Positions 1-11,318 of a DNA stretch of 64,000 bases are shown here, in pieces. Below the pieces are notes generated by a model that ran no database searches, had not been told where the DNA came from, and saw only the letters and a list, made by a program, of their open reading frames with translations. The DNA lies in assembly GCF_003254395.2 (NCBI RefSeq), contig NC_037641.1, forward strand, positions 12,920,501 to 12,984,500, in the 5' to 3' direction. Both the position numbers and the translations under genes were made by a program. Source of the stretch: Apis mellifera. Its lineage: Eukaryota > Arthropoda > Insecta > Hymenoptera > Apidae. Every line of letters starts with the position of its first letter. Positions within the stretch are counted from its first letter, which is position 1.

Positions 1-143
1 TGGACGTACCGTCGAATCGGCAGACGCACGAAGCGCAGGAACCTCGAAACCCAGTCTCGAAACTCGAGCGCGCGCCCAGCCTCGCGGACGACTTCTTCCC
101 TCCCCCGGCCCCGCCCGAGCACCACGCGACCGAGCAACAACAG
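1..143 (+). CDS. gene A shared coding segment up to internal donor
   Basis: This is the part of the edge exon common to both proposed isoforms, ending ...EHHATEQQQ just before CAG/GTAGAC. The donor leaves phase 0, matching the phase-0 start of the exon at 2351. The isoform choice is inferred from splice consensus and phase only. Confidence 0.6.
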
Positions 144-644
144 GTAGACTGTTGTTTCGATTATCCCTTGCCGCCGGAACACCTCTCCCCTCCCCCGCTC
201 GAGGAGAAGCCCGAACCGAGGAACGAGCGCCCTCTGCTTCCCAACGACGGTAACAAAGACGACGACAACGACGACGACAGTGACGCGAGAATCTCGACAG
301 AGACCGCCACCATCGCCGCCATTCCCCTACCACCAGCCTCGACGCTGCCCGCAACTCCCAGCCCCACGTCCAACGCCAGTATCACGTCCGGCCTGATGCC
401 GTTCACGGTAGATTCCTCGCAATCGCTGTTGTACGACGACCAGAGCAATCGAGAGTTCAAGATGGAATCGGTGTCGATAAGCCTCAATTCGTACAATGAG
501 TCCGACATTGAGTTAAAGGAGAGGTTAGCCGAGTCTCTGGCGGAGACCGAGAAGCAGGAAGAGAGCTTGGTCTCGTGTCAGTTGTTGAACAACGCAACGT
601 CGTCGACCACTGTCCAGGAGACCCATCAGGTGACTAACATGTAA
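1..644 (+). CDS. 3' coding exon of unrecognised gene A (read-through isoform tail)
   Basis: An open frame enters from the left edge (codons begin at base 3) and runs to a TAA at 642-644, giving about 213 residues. I do not recognise the family. The visible part is low complexity: a Pro-rich acidic stretch, then an Asp-rich run (NKDDDNDDD), a Ser/Thr/Pro/Ala segment, and a more ordered end with an ESDIELKERLAESLAETEKQ segment that could be helical. It ends in VTNM. The composition fits a disordered cytoplasmic tail, but no membrane segment is in the window. A CAG/GTAGAC donor at 143/144 in phase 0 would let the same exon splice onward to 2351, so 144-644 is probably an alternative 3' end. AATAAA at 709-714 could serve as its polyadenylation signal. 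The minus-strand frame over the same bases is a shadow. Confidence 0.7.
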   Translation, partial: DVPSNRQTHEAQEPRNPVSKLERAPSLADDFFPPPAPPEHHATEQQQVDCCFDYPLPPEHLSPPPLEEKPEPRNERPLLPNDGNKDDDNDDDSDARISTETATIAAIPLPPASTLPATPSPTSNASITSGLMPFTVDSSQSLLYDDQSNREFKMESVSISLNSYNESDIELKERLAESLAETEKQEESLVSCQLLNNATSSTTVQETHQVTNM

Positions 645-2350
645 CACAACAAAACCTCCTGGCATGAATTCAGGCAGCCAAAAAAAAAAAAAAAAAGAAA
701 AGAAAAATAATAAAAAAAGAATCACGTTTCGGTGGCGCCTTCGGTTCCAAGTATTATCTCGTCGTATATATCTGGTCCGCACCAAACCAATACTCGTCTC
801 TCTGTGAATATATATATATAATCCTTAAAGTTGTCGAATCTCTCTCTCTCTGTCTCTTTCTCTCTTTATCTCTCGTTCATCTATTTATCCCATCCTTAGA
901 TAGATCCAGTGGTCTGTCGATACATGCATCTCGTTTCTTTCGATAAAAACGACGATGATCTTCTCTTCTCTTATCTGGCTTCATCACCTTCTCTCTTCTT
1001 CGCGAAGGATAATCGAACGAGACCGATCCCAGTCTGGCTTTTTGCACATCCTTTTTTATCCAGATCCATTTACCCTCTCTTTCTATCAATTTTTCTATCT
1101 CCATTATCTTCTCGACGATTATCCACCTTAGGACTCTTGAAGAGACTGTTTTCCTCCTCTTTCTCCCCCCTTTAGAAAGAGTTTTAGAAAGAAAGAAAAG
1201 AAAAAGGGTCTCGTCGAATGCATCCTTCGCTCTGTCGGACGTGATTAACAACACCAAACGTATAACCTCGTTGCTGACGTTCCCTATAAATGAATATGCC
1301 GCTTCCACCCACCGACCAATATCAACCACGTCACCATGTCACCACCTGTGTTGTTTGCCTCTTGGTTTTCTTGACAATTATTAACACGACTTGTTATCCG
1401 AATCGAGGCGCTGTTGCGAAAAGTAGATCGCTAGCTCGGACAGCATAGTTTGAGCAGAAGCGAGGCAAGAATGATTGGAGAGAAAAAAAAAAAAAGAGAG
1501 AAAAAAAAGCTGCACTATTATTACTACTATTGTTATTACTACTACTACCACCACTACCACCACCACTTAGTCCTAGAGAAACGTTTTAGAAAAACTTCAT
1601 TTTCGTACGGAACGCCGCTCACTAATACAACATATAGATATATATATATGAAATATGAAACTGTAGACAGCTCGACGAATCTCTTAGCGTGAATCTCATT
1701 GATAGACGAATAACAATGATCGTATATATATATCGTATATATACGCCATATAATTTTTAGCTAGAAGATAGAGAAATTTCATTTTATATTATAAATACGC
1801 CATTATATAGAGACATATTAATTATTAGACATCGATACTATCGTATGCTCTTTACGTGAGATTGCATCTGTTGTGTCGTAAGCATCTTGTATTGCGCATG
1901 CAGAATTTTCTTTATCCGAGGGTTTATCCAACAGGGTGTTTCCAATTCTTTTTTACGCTGAAAGAAGAAAAAGCACGGGGAACGATTCTGTCCTAAAGAA
2001 AAAAATTCTAAATATAATAATAATAAAGTTAATAAATTTAAAAAATAAATAAATATTCTTATAACTTTATTAATTTTTTAAAAATTTATTAAAAGTTGTA
2101 AGAATAAAGTTGTTGCTTCGATAATTTTCAAAACGATAATAATAATAATAATAATAATCGGAAATACAAAGTAATTTATTTTTTCAATAATCTGTTGGCG
2201 ACAGAATCGATCTTTACGATCTTCTTCTTCTTCTTCGTCCTCGTAGCATGCTGGGATTTGGACTTGTTGCGGACTTTCCGATTTTTCTCCCTCCCCTCTC
2301 CACCCCTCGATTCGATAATCCTCGGTCTAACAAGGAGATACGGTTTGCAG
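645..2350 (+). other. gene A alternative 3' UTR / intron
   Basis: No recognisable coding exon. It holds an A-rich run at 681-718, a TC-rich run at 841-870, a (TAC/CAC)-type trinucleotide tract near 1515-1566, several TATA runs and an (AAT) run near 2138-2158. If the read-through isoform is used, the first part is its 3' UTR. If splicing at 144 occurs, the whole stretch is intron. Confidence 0.5.
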
Positions 2351-2527
2351 AGCACCCCGGAACAGCCAGAGGCCCCGGTAGAAAATAACGTGGGCCACGA
2401 CGTGAGCACGACGGAGAGTTCAACCGAGCCTGTCAAGGTTACATCCCCAGCCGTCCCAAGCGAAGTGATAACCGCCTCTCCGCCATCTGCACCGGCCATC
2501 ACCGAGGATGTTGCCTCGGTAGCCAAG
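2351..2527 (+). CDS. gene A internal coding exon (59 codons)
   Basis: The acceptor is TTTGCAG before 2351 and the donor is AAG/GTATCG at 2527/2528. Exactly 59 codons, starting STPEQPEAPV and ending TEDVASVAK, are rich in Ser, Thr, Pro, Val and Glu like the preceding exon. Phase is 0 at both ends, so it joins the segment ending at 143 and the exon at 4184 without a shift. The open frame continues past the donor into the intron and stops inside the mariner left inverted repeat at 2573-2575, giving an alternative terminal-exon reading. I favour splicing because all three junctions agree in phase. I do not recognise the family. Confidence 0.6.
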
Positions 2528-2555
2528 GTATCGATCCTGCAAACTGATATAAACA

Positions 2556-3919
2556 TTGGATTGGCAACTAAGTAATTGCGGATTTCAGATGGATTCAGTT
2601 GAATCCATCATTTCGTAGATGGATTCAGTTGAATTTTTAGGTTTGCCGGCGTAGTCGAAATGTAAAACACATTTTGTTATTCGATAGTTGGCAATTCAGC
2701 TGTCAATCGGTAAGAAAAGTTTTTTGATCGGTTGCGTAGTTTTCGTTGGCAAAGAAATTTCCAACAGATTATTGAAAAAATGTCGAATAAATTACTTTAT
2801 TTCCGATTATTATTATTATTATTATATTTGGCATTCGTTGAAAAATGGAAAATCAAAAGGAACATCATATATTATCATATTTTGCTTTTTTATTCTCGCA
2901 AAGGGAAAAAGGCATCCATCGCAAGCTCGCAAAAAGTTATGGCGACGAAGCCTTAAAAGAACAGCAGTGTCAAAATTGGTTTGACAAATTTCGCTCTGGT
3001 GATTTTTCACTCGAAGACGAAAAACGCTCTGGTCGTCCAGTTGAAGTTGACGACGACCTAATCGAAGCGATAATCGATTCGGATCGTCGCGGTACAACTC
3101 GTGAGATTGCAGAGAAGCTTCATGAAAACCACTTAAAACAACTTGGCTATGTTCGAAAACTCGATACATGGGTTCCTCGCGAGCTGAAAGAAAAGCGTTT
3201 AACGCAACGCGTTAACAGCTGCGATTTGCTAAAGAAACGTAATGAAAATGATCCATTTTTAAAACGGTAACTGGCGATGAAAAATGGGTTGTTTGCAACA
3301 ATATCAAGCGGAAAAGATGGTGGAGCAGGCCACGTGAACCAGCTCGAACAACATCAAAAGCTGGTATTCGTCGAAAGAAGGTTTTGTTATCAGTTTGGTG
3401 GGATTACAAAGGAATTGTCTATTTCGAACTCTTACCGCCCAACCGAACGATCAATTCTGTTGTCTACATCGAACAACTAACGAAATTAAACAATGCGGTT
3501 GAAGAAAAGCGGCCCGAATTGACAAATCGAAAAGATGTTGTATTCCATCGTGACGATGCAAGGCCACACACATCTTTGGTCACTCGGCAAAAATTATTGG
3601 AGCTTGGTTGGGATGTTTTGCCACATCCACCATATAGTCCTGACCTTGCACCATCCGATTACTTTTTGTTTCTTTACAAAACTCCTCGAATGGTAAAAAT
3701 TTCAATAACGATGATGATATCAAATCGTACCTGATTCAGTTTTTTTGCTAATAAAAACCACAAGTTTTACGAACGTGGGATTATGATGCTGGCTGAAAGA
3801 TGGCAAAAGATCATTGATCAAAATGGGCAACACATTACGGAATAAAGTTATTTAGTTCCATGAAAAAATTGTCTTTGATTTTCTAAAAAAAATCCGCAAT
3901 TACTTAGTTGCCAACCCAA
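2556..3919 (+). mobile_element. mariner element, mellifera type, decayed
   Basis: The ends are near-perfect inverted repeats: left TTGGATTGGCAACTAAGTAA and onward, right the reverse complement with TTGGGTTGG. The right flank is TA (3920-3921), the mariner target dinucleotide. The left flank reads CA, a probably mutated TA. The element is 1364 bp and contains a broken transposase in the same orientation. It lies in the gene A intron between 2527 and 4184, in the sense direction of that gene. The 5' untranslated part carries a short internal duplication of a GATGGATTCAGTTGAAT motif near 2589-2636. Confidence 0.93.
2845..3845 (+). pseudogene. mariner transposase remnant (frameshifted)
   Basis: The start MENQKEH at 2845 and the stop TAA at 3843-3845 match the usual ends of honeybee-type mariner transposases (about 340 aa when intact). 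Visible landmarks are the N-terminal segment around YGDEALKE and FRSGDFSLEDEKRSGRP, the first catalytic Asp in TGDEKWV (about 3274), the second in the HRDDARPH segment (about 3547-3570), and the third 34 residues on in SPDLAPSDYF (about 3640-3663), the D,D34D signature. Damage: the reading frame shifts near 2890, near 3265 and again after DYFLF near 3675. The helix-turn-helix region also appears short by about six residues (LHENHLKQ). It cannot make a full transposase. Confidence 0.9.
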
Positions 3920-4183
3920 TATATAGAGACGAGAATCAATTCAACCTTCAAATTTCATTACGTACATGATGATCGCCTAAAGGATTGGTGACGCGCGTAA
4001 GCGTCTTCAATTCCGAGGTCATTGATTCAATGTCCTAAGAAGAATAATGTGCGAGGGGCCATCTGACACATGTGTATATATAAATCTAATTAATTTCTTT
4101 CTCTTTTTAAAAATCATCACTTTTCTTTATCACTTGTTGCTATTATTGTATGTGAAAAACACCTTGTGTTTCATTTGTTAAAG

Positions 4184-4249
4184 GCTATCGAAGAAATTGA
4201 CATAAGCGATAAGGCTGTTGCGGCGGCAACCATCGAGTGTAATACGAAT
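4184..4249 (+). CDS. gene A small coding exon (22 codons)
   Basis: The acceptor is TTAAAG before 4184, after a T-rich tract, and the donor is AAT/GTAAGT at 4249/4250. It encodes AIEEIDISDKAVAAATIECNTN in phase 0 on both sides. It is too short to find except through its splice borders. It follows the mariner-bearing intron and precedes the last coding exon by a 90-bp intron. Confidence 0.6.
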
Positions 4250-4339
4250 GTAAGTTCTTTTTTTTTTTTTTTGCCTCTGTAGAAAATAATAATCTTCTCA
4301 TAAGAATTCTCGAGTTCTAATTTTTCTTTCTGTTCGCAG

Positions 4340-4384
4340 GAAATTATCGCGGAAGCACGTTACCAAAACAACATAAACGAATAA
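4340..4384 (+). CDS. gene A terminal coding exon
   Basis: The acceptor is TTCGCAG before 4340, after a pyrimidine tract. The exon encodes EIIAEARYQNNINE and a TAA at 4382-4384. This tail differs completely from the VTNM end of the read-through form, so the two isoforms would present different C-termini to any binding partner. Confidence 0.6.
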   Translation, partial: EIIAEARYQNNINE

Positions 4385-5030
4385 ATCGAAACGCTAATCG
4401 AATTGTATTTTTGGGAAGAAGAAAGTTCTTTTCTCTCGTTAAAACCAAAAAAAGTATATTATATAGATATGTATATTTGGACCATTCCTGCAACTAAACA
4501 GAAACATAACGTTCTTTCGTTACGAGCAAAAGAAAAAAAAGGGAAAAAAGAAAAAAAGGAAAAAAAGACAAAAAAAAATGGGAAAAAAAAAAGAAAAGAA
4601 AAAGAAAATGGGAACCGATGTGACCGCGACATAGCGAGAGCATATAGACTTATATAGTAGGCCTATTATTACGATTATTAGACGGCAGGGCGAATGGAGA
4701 ACGTTCACGAAAAATGTGAAAACCCGGAGGGGAGGGGGTCGTGTCATCGTCGAAATGGGGGAGAATGGGGTTACGAGGACGAGCCAGATAGGGTCGAGGA
4801 AAATGTTGATACGGTTGATTCTGAAAACACGTAATGCCATGTAATCATATGGATGCTATATATATATATATATATCTCGAAGCAGATGATTTTTTATTAC
4901 TTTCTTTTTTTATTTTTATTATTACACGAATAAAATATTTTCAACGTTGGGCCTTGTTTATTCGCAACATAATAATAATATATATATATGTATTGTATAT
5001 ATATATATATATATATGTATGTATATGTAC

Positions 5031-5065
<35 letters not shown>

Positions 5066-5494
5066 ATATATATATGGGCCCTGTTGTGTAAAAATCGGAA
5101 AATTGTCACAATTGTTATGCATAAGTCGTATTATGCGATCATCATGCGGCGACGAGCAAGTGGTATGAATTCGAATTTAAAAAAAGGAAAAAAAAGAAAA
5201 CATATTAGAAAAGGGGGAAAAAATATATATATATATACGATGAAGGAGAAAAATCTCTTCGTTTGTCGCATATTCCAGAAATACAAAGAAATACTCATCG
5301 AGGCACGCCCTCTCGTAACTACACGCGCATTGCTATATCGAGAGAGTATAAAGAACGAGAAAAACTGTAACCGAAAGAAAGATCAGAGACTGAGAGAGAG
5401 AGCAAAGGTGTATACGTGAGAACGTGTGCGTTCGAATGCATGAGAGAGCGTGAGAGTTCGAAAGAAGTATGAGAGAATGAATAATGTGCGTGTC

Positions 5495-5527
<33 letters not shown>

Positions 5528-6780
5528 AACAAAGGAGGAAATAGGAAGGAAATATAATTGGAATATGTCTCTTTGTCGGAACTGGGAAAGGAGGGAGGAA
5601 GAGATAGGATCGGGAAAAAGGGCAGGACGAGAGAAGTAAAGGGAAAAAAAGGGGGGAGGGAGGGGAGAAAAAAACTTATTAAAAGATATATCAAAGCGCA
5701 CGAGTGATGGATAAACTCGTATCGTGATTTCAAGGACGCTCGATTATTTTGCTCGTATTTCTTTCGCGGTCCTTGTTTTTTCTTTGTAATTGTACAATCG
5801 ACAGGTTTTATGTTGTAACGAGGAACTGCACACTTCTACGTATGACTTTGGTACGCGCGAGCACACGACACAGCTACATACATGCAAGGACATTATACGC
5901 AAATGCGTACAATACGTATCATGCAACACACGAGATAAGGAAAAACATACAGTATGTCGAGGCAGTGTAAGTGATATATATAATCTAGATATAGAGAAAG
6001 CGTTTGTGTAAATTCAGCGTTTGTCCTTCGAAATGCTACTTCTCCATATGAGAATACTTACGAGGAAGCCTATTCGTAATTTTATAATAATAATCATTAA
6101 AATATCGCCTAATTACAATTACGAAACATGCACAATTACCATTCAAAATGGATTCGTATCTCTACGGATCTCTCCAGGAGTAAATAATTACCTACGAAAG
6201 CTTCTTTTTTTATTGAGACCGTAGCGTAGACCGTAAAGATAAACGAAAAGCGTATATATGTAAATGCTCCAAAATCTCTGAATACATGTAAGTGTTGAAT
6301 GGAGCGAGCGTTCATTGTGCCCGCGACCGGCATTGATTTTTAAACGATATATTATTAATGAGTAAGGGGAAGAAGTAAAATTAAAAGTTGTATAGTAAAC
6401 CTTTCATTAAATATATTGTCCGTAATCTTTACAACGAAATTCACACGTTTTTTCAAGGCAAGTTTTGGCGACGAGAGCGAACTTTTTATTTAAGAAAAAG
6501 GGGGAAAAAAAAAAAGGAAAAAAAAAAAAAAAAATCTTTAAATCCGACTGATCTGTACACTCGAATTATTAATCGTTAAATCCTGAGGTTCCATCGACGC
6601 AAACCTCGTTTATTTATTTTGCGCGTCGGAACAACAAAATTATAAATGAGATTTTTGAGTCGATGGTGCTTCAGACACAGACCAACAGTCTTCAGTATCT
6701 TCGATGAGCAGTTATAATAGTAATTAAACTATTCTACATTTATCTATAACCTATAATAAACTGTGAAACAAGTGTAACAT
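4385..6780 (+). other. probable long 3' UTR of gene A
   Basis: There is no coding exon after the stop at 4384. The stretch is A- and T-rich, with A/G runs near 4535-4610, TA-rich runs at about 4857-4876 and 4975-5075, a (GAAA)n tract at about 5498-5530 and an A-run near 6503-6534. AATAAA at 6755-6760 is the best-placed polyadenylation signal. Assignment as UTR is inferred from position. Long, repeat-rich 3' UTRs are common in insect neural genes. Confidence 0.5.
6755..6760 (+). terminator. candidate polyadenylation signal of gene A
   Basis: A canonical AATAAA lies upstream of the convergent COMMD8 3' end. It was chosen by position; no transcript evidence is available. Confidence 0.4.
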
Positions 6781-6788
6781 CGTGTCTT

Positions 6789-6794
6789 TTTATT
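6789..6794 (-). terminator. candidate polyadenylation signal of COMMD8
   Basis: AATAAA on the minus strand lies about 90 bases beyond the COMMD8 stop codon. Confidence 0.45.
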
Positions 6795-6885
6795 CCATCT
6801 CGAAAAATTTACAATTAAATAACTTGCATCGATTGTACAAAAAATCTTAATTATATAATTATTTATGCATTATTTACATTCACAA

Positions 6886-7044
6886 TTATTGAACGATACT
6901 TTCCATAGTACTTATAAACGTATCCAATTCGTCCTTGTTTAATTCCATATCTAAAATACGTTTTGAATTTTTACTTTCAAGCATGAGATCCAATTGAAGA
7001 AGAGGTTCTCTCAAAGAAGCTAATTTACTGGAACCCATTACAAG
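6886..7044 (-). CDS. COMMD8: COMMD8 exon 4
   Basis: 52 codons plus stop, LVMGSSKLASLREPLL to STMESIVQ. Acceptor is a T-run followed by TAG. It completes the COMM domain. Confidence 0.9.
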   Translation of the reverse strand, partial: LVMGSSKLASLREPLLQLDLMLESKNSKRILDMELNKDELDTFISTMESIVQ

Positions 7045-7638
7045 CTAAAAAAAAAAAATAACATATTTAACAACGACGTATTTTCATACGAGTTTAATTT
7101 CTTACCTTTAATTTCCAATCAAAATCGATTACAGTCTCGTATTTTTCTTTGGAACATTCTTTCAACAGAGCATCCGTTAATTGTTCTCTTCTCAATTTTA
7201 AACACAATAATATATTTTGTTGTATATGCTCCGGTAATTCATGATACTCTTGTGGCATCTAAAAATATACGATATATAAAATTTGCTATAGAAAGTTTTC
7301 TTTTTTTTTAAGAAACTCTTAAACCTTTTCCTCTGTTATGTACAATGATGCTGGATTTCTTAAGAGATTCGATATTAACTTATACGTTTCTTCGTATTCT
7401 TCTTTACTCCAATCCATTCTATTTACAAACTTATGATAGGTTGGACCTGGTCTACCACATATTTCATCAACGCAAGCATGCAATAACTAGATAATAAGAA
7501 CAAATTCTTATTATACATATTATATTATATATATATATATATAAAATAACAATTATTATTATATATACTTACTTCTTTTAAAACAGGTATTTTATCTTCA
7601 CCAAAAAGATTAAGATACAAAGTTTGAGTAGTTTCCAT
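6886..7638 (-). CDS. COMMD8: COMM domain-containing protein 8 (four exons, complete)
   Basis: Spliced coding sequence of 179 codons plus TAA. Exons, in transcript order, are 7573-7638, 7325-7486, 7106-7258 and 6886-7044, all with GT/AG introns and phase 0. COMMD proteins are subunits of the Commander/CCC complex, which works with retriever in endosomal cargo recycling and also influences NF-kB and copper-linked trafficking. COMMD8 is one of the ten paralogues. The N-terminal helical domain contains DEICGRPGPTYHKF, like the conserved ICGR segment of COMMD8. The C-terminal COMM domain is DFDWKLKLVMGSSKLASLRE PLLQLDLML, with the diagnostic DFDW followed by a beta strand. Length matches vertebrate COMMD8 (about 183 aa). 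The start was chosen as the first ATG of the open exon, giving METTQTLYLNLFGEDK. The gene converges on gene A. No nearby gene suggests a shared pathway. Confidence 0.93.
7106..7258 (-). CDS. COMMD8: COMMD8 exon 3
   Basis: 51 codons ending VIDFDWKLK at donor AAG/GTAAGA. It carries the start of the COMM domain. Confidence 0.9.
7325..7486 (-). CDS. COMMD8: COMMD8 exon 2
   Basis: 54 codons, from LLHACVDEICGRPGP to LYITEEK. Acceptor ATCTAG, donor AAG/GTTTAA. It holds the COMMD8-like ICGR motif of the helical N-domain. Confidence 0.9.
7573..7638 (-). CDS. COMMD8: COMMD8 exon 1
   Basis: 22 codons, METTQTLYLNLFGEDKIPVLKE, donor GAA/GTAAGT. Phase 0. Confidence 0.9.
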
Positions 7639-9700
7639 TATTACGATTTTTTAAAAACTTTGTATAATTTGAATTACAAATACTGAAATTTGTTAAAATT
7701 AAAGAAATTTCTATATAAAATACTATTAATGAATATTGATTGTACCTTTATTTTACATAATAATAATCGTACATCGTACTTTCATTTATATACATTACAT
7801 ATTGTATGTTATTAATTGAACACAATATTGTTTAAGGAAAAAAATGAATTGATTTGTCGCGTATCAATAAATATTCCCATATTTTATCATTATTTTATTC
7901 AATTTGATAATTTAATGTTACAAAAGGTGTAGCAACACATAAATTCATTTCATCGTCACTTGTCATTGATAACCTTCATTTTATAGCAATAAAGTTATTT
8001 ATGACTAGAAGAAGTACACTAAGTAAAATTTCAACTTGAATTTTAAAATTTAGAATCTTAAAAATACCTCGAAACTAATATCACAGATCAGATACAAGAT
8101 AGACTTAAAATCTATATTTTCTTTTTCACCGGCTTACAATTGTCAATAAGGTATCGGAGAAAAGGATATAGTAAAAATTAGAAAATCAACGCCATCTTGT
8201 AGAGTGCTATAAACAAAATACATTAAGAAAGGATAGCAAATAGAAAGATAAGATAAGAATTAATCATTAGCGCTATCTATGAAATTCTTTTGAAAAGTCT
8301 TTGGCTCTGATAATCAATTCTTGCTGTGTCTAATTTCATGTTATATTTCTTTTATTATCGATTCAGTATAAAAAATTATTGTTTTACGCTATTTACGAAT
8401 AAATAAATCGCATGTTTTTTTACACAAGTAAGAATTTAAAAATTATGATAATTAAATTAATTAATCCCTTGAATTTTTTATACTTTTTTATTTTCGATAT
8501 ATTTAGTACTTTGTATTATATTATTCAGTTATTCAATATTTTAATTTTGTTTCATAATCTTAATATTCATTTTTTCAAATTATTATTCGATTGCCTGAAT
8601 AACATCGAAAAAATATTTATAATCAATAACTTTTTATATATTATAAATATATTATAAATAATATTTTATTTTTTATTTTTTTTACCAAAATAGACATATT
8701 TACAATAGGATTTAATTATCTTTTTATTAATATCAAAATGAATATAATTAATTGTTAATAATAGTTGATTTATTAAAATTTTTTTATTATAAAATTAAAT
8801 TATTTCGAAGATTCAATTTTTCGTTTCTAAAGTTTCTAAATTTCTTTCCTAATCAGTATACATTATTTGTATTATATCTATTTTTATTTTAATCTATATT
8901 ATGTTTAAAGAATGAATATAATTTTTATTATATAGTCTTTTTAAAAGTTGAAAATCTGCGTTCATAAACTCGATATATTTCGACTCGTGTCCCTTTCCCT
9001 CACAAGTTATAATACGATATTCGATGTGAAGTATAATTATAGTGTGATAATTATCATATTCAGATGTCATTTTTTTTTGTAAGATTATGATTTATTACAG
9101 AGTATTCAGTTCTATAATTATTCTTCATCGTTCATACACTAACATGCGATTAATATATATTTCTTATTTTAATTGAAAATTCTTTGGTAATTAAATTATT
9201 ACTTTTCTTTATTCATTTATTTGACGATTACGAATAATTACGAATTTTGTGCATGATAATAAATTTATTTTAACTGAATCGATTATTTCTATTCATTTTA
9301 AAAATTTATTTAAAAATTTTGATTTTTTTTTCTTTTCATTTAAATTTTCATTTAAAAAAAAAAGTCATTCGAAAGTGCTTCGAAAAACATAAATAATTAA
9401 TGTACATACTGCTTAAATTATAGCGTATTACATTATAAAATATTTTTAAGTCGATATGTTATAATATGCGATGCAAAATTCCGTAAGATGTCACATCTAT
9501 TCTATTTTTCATCTATGCTTTAATTTAAAGAATAGGATCTATCGTTGAATCGTCTAGTGAATTGCAAAAAGCATCGCTTCCTAACATAACTACTAGATGG
9601 CCATAGTGATCCGATGATACTTAACACGGGTTTCTTCTCTTTCTATAAAAAATATATAATTAGTGTTTGTGCGAGTAGTAACGTTAAAGTGTTCTCGAAT
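7639..9700. other. AT-rich intergenic DNA upstream of COMMD8
   Basis: Strikingly poor in G and C, with many stop codons in every frame. The only open frame longer than 80 codons (8412-8657) encodes a Phe/Ile/Leu/Asn-rich string expected from AT-rich DNA. The COMMD8 promoter must lie at its left end. Nothing else identified. Confidence 0.6.
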
Positions 9701-11318
9701 AAAATAAAATTCCACAAAAAATTTATTTAAAGTTATAATTTTATTGAAATTATATATATTCATGAATCTTTTTATACAACTTTATTGGTTTATTGACTAC
9801 GTCTATATTTATATATGTATACATATATGTATATTGGCTAGAATTGGTAGCGAGTACAACAGCAAGCTGAATGTTAAACGGCGTTCTGTACATTTTCACG
9901 ATCGATAGTAGAAAATTAGGCAGAAAAAAATGAAAGAACGCCTTTGATTTATCACGTACATTGGATCATAGATAGATCAAAATTAAAAAAAAAATTGGTG
10001 ATTGCGCGGAAAATGACACGATTGAACGCCATCCGTACGAATTTGTATTTGTTTTATATTTCGCATAATATGAAAATGAACGTGCATAAAAGTAATCGAA
10101 AATGAAAAATCAATGCAAGTAAAATCTTAAAACGTAAATCTATACACGATGTATACACAATTGTACACGATGTTTCGATTGGCTCGTAAATGCTGGGCAA
10201 GCTGTCAAATCGGTTTCACGATTAAGTTGGCTATTAGATACGTAAGTACATAAGTACATACTACGATAATAAAGCGTAGAAAACACGATTAGGAGAATAC
10301 GATACGAAACACTCACGATTCGAAGGATGCGATCGGACAACTCGTACTTTTACTTCCTTTCTTTTCCTTTCTCTTCTTTTTCTTCTCGTATACTTAACTT
10401 ACAATATTCTCATCTCGTATACTCGCAAGATCCATCATCTGTACAGATAGGCGATGATCCTACGGTGGGTTCATCGGGAAAAAATGTTATTTATATCTCT
10501 CGCTTGTACGCGTTCGGTTCGTATCGTTCGTTTTTCGCTTCTTTCGATTTGTTCTTCGATGAACACAAGTATCTCTTGCACATTTACGCGTGAACATAAA
10601 ATCGTAGGAGAATATCGAGAGATTTACGTTAAGTTTGCGCGCAATTACTTCTCGCGTTTACTATATTTCCTCGCTTTGGTATACGACCGTCGGTGTCCTT
10701 CGCACGGGCGATTGACTGTATAAGTTCATCGAACTCTCGAGGGGAATCGTCTGGCGCAGAATGGAGACAGGATCTCGGACTAGGCTCGTCGTCCTATGAC
10801 AATAGAGTCTATTATTATATCAAGAGTAATTCCATCCCTCTCTCAGATCTGTAACAAGTTTTAGCCGAGCAAATCACGATTATTCACGATTTACAAAGAT
10901 CGAAAGATTCGACACGTTTGAATCCACACGTTGAATTGGGATCGAAACGACGAAATTTCACCGATCGAAGTATCAAAGGAAGACAGAATTAACACGAGGG
11001 GATGCGATAATCTCGAACCACTCGACGAACCTTCGCGTTTCGATCAAAGTACCTCTTTTTCGATTTATTAATTACGATAGCAGTAGAAAAATATAATGGC
11101 GGTAATGTCCGGGGTGAAAATACATGTAAATTGATTCGAAGAGTATTATTACATATACATATGTATATATCGAGTCTTTCGCAAAAGGCACTGGGAAAGG
11201 AAAATGGCACCGTTGATTATTCGTCGCGCTTTTTTCACGTTCTTCCTCTTCCTCCATGGCTTCTTCTTCTTCTTCTTCTTCCCACTGGCACGATTATTCT
11301 CGTTCTTCCTACCTCCCT
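9701..11318 (-). other. probable 3' UTR and downstream flank of Pvf
   Basis: Follows the Pvf stop codon at 11319. No coding exon is recognisable. Minus-strand AATAAA matches occur near 9722 and 9781, so the 3' UTR could extend to about 9.7 kb. The UTR end is not resolved. Confidence 0.35.

Noticed and set aside
8412..8657. Open frame of 81 codons in AT-rich DNA
   Set aside because: Phe/Ile/Leu/Asn/Tyr composition is what AT-rich non-coding DNA yields; no conserved motif.
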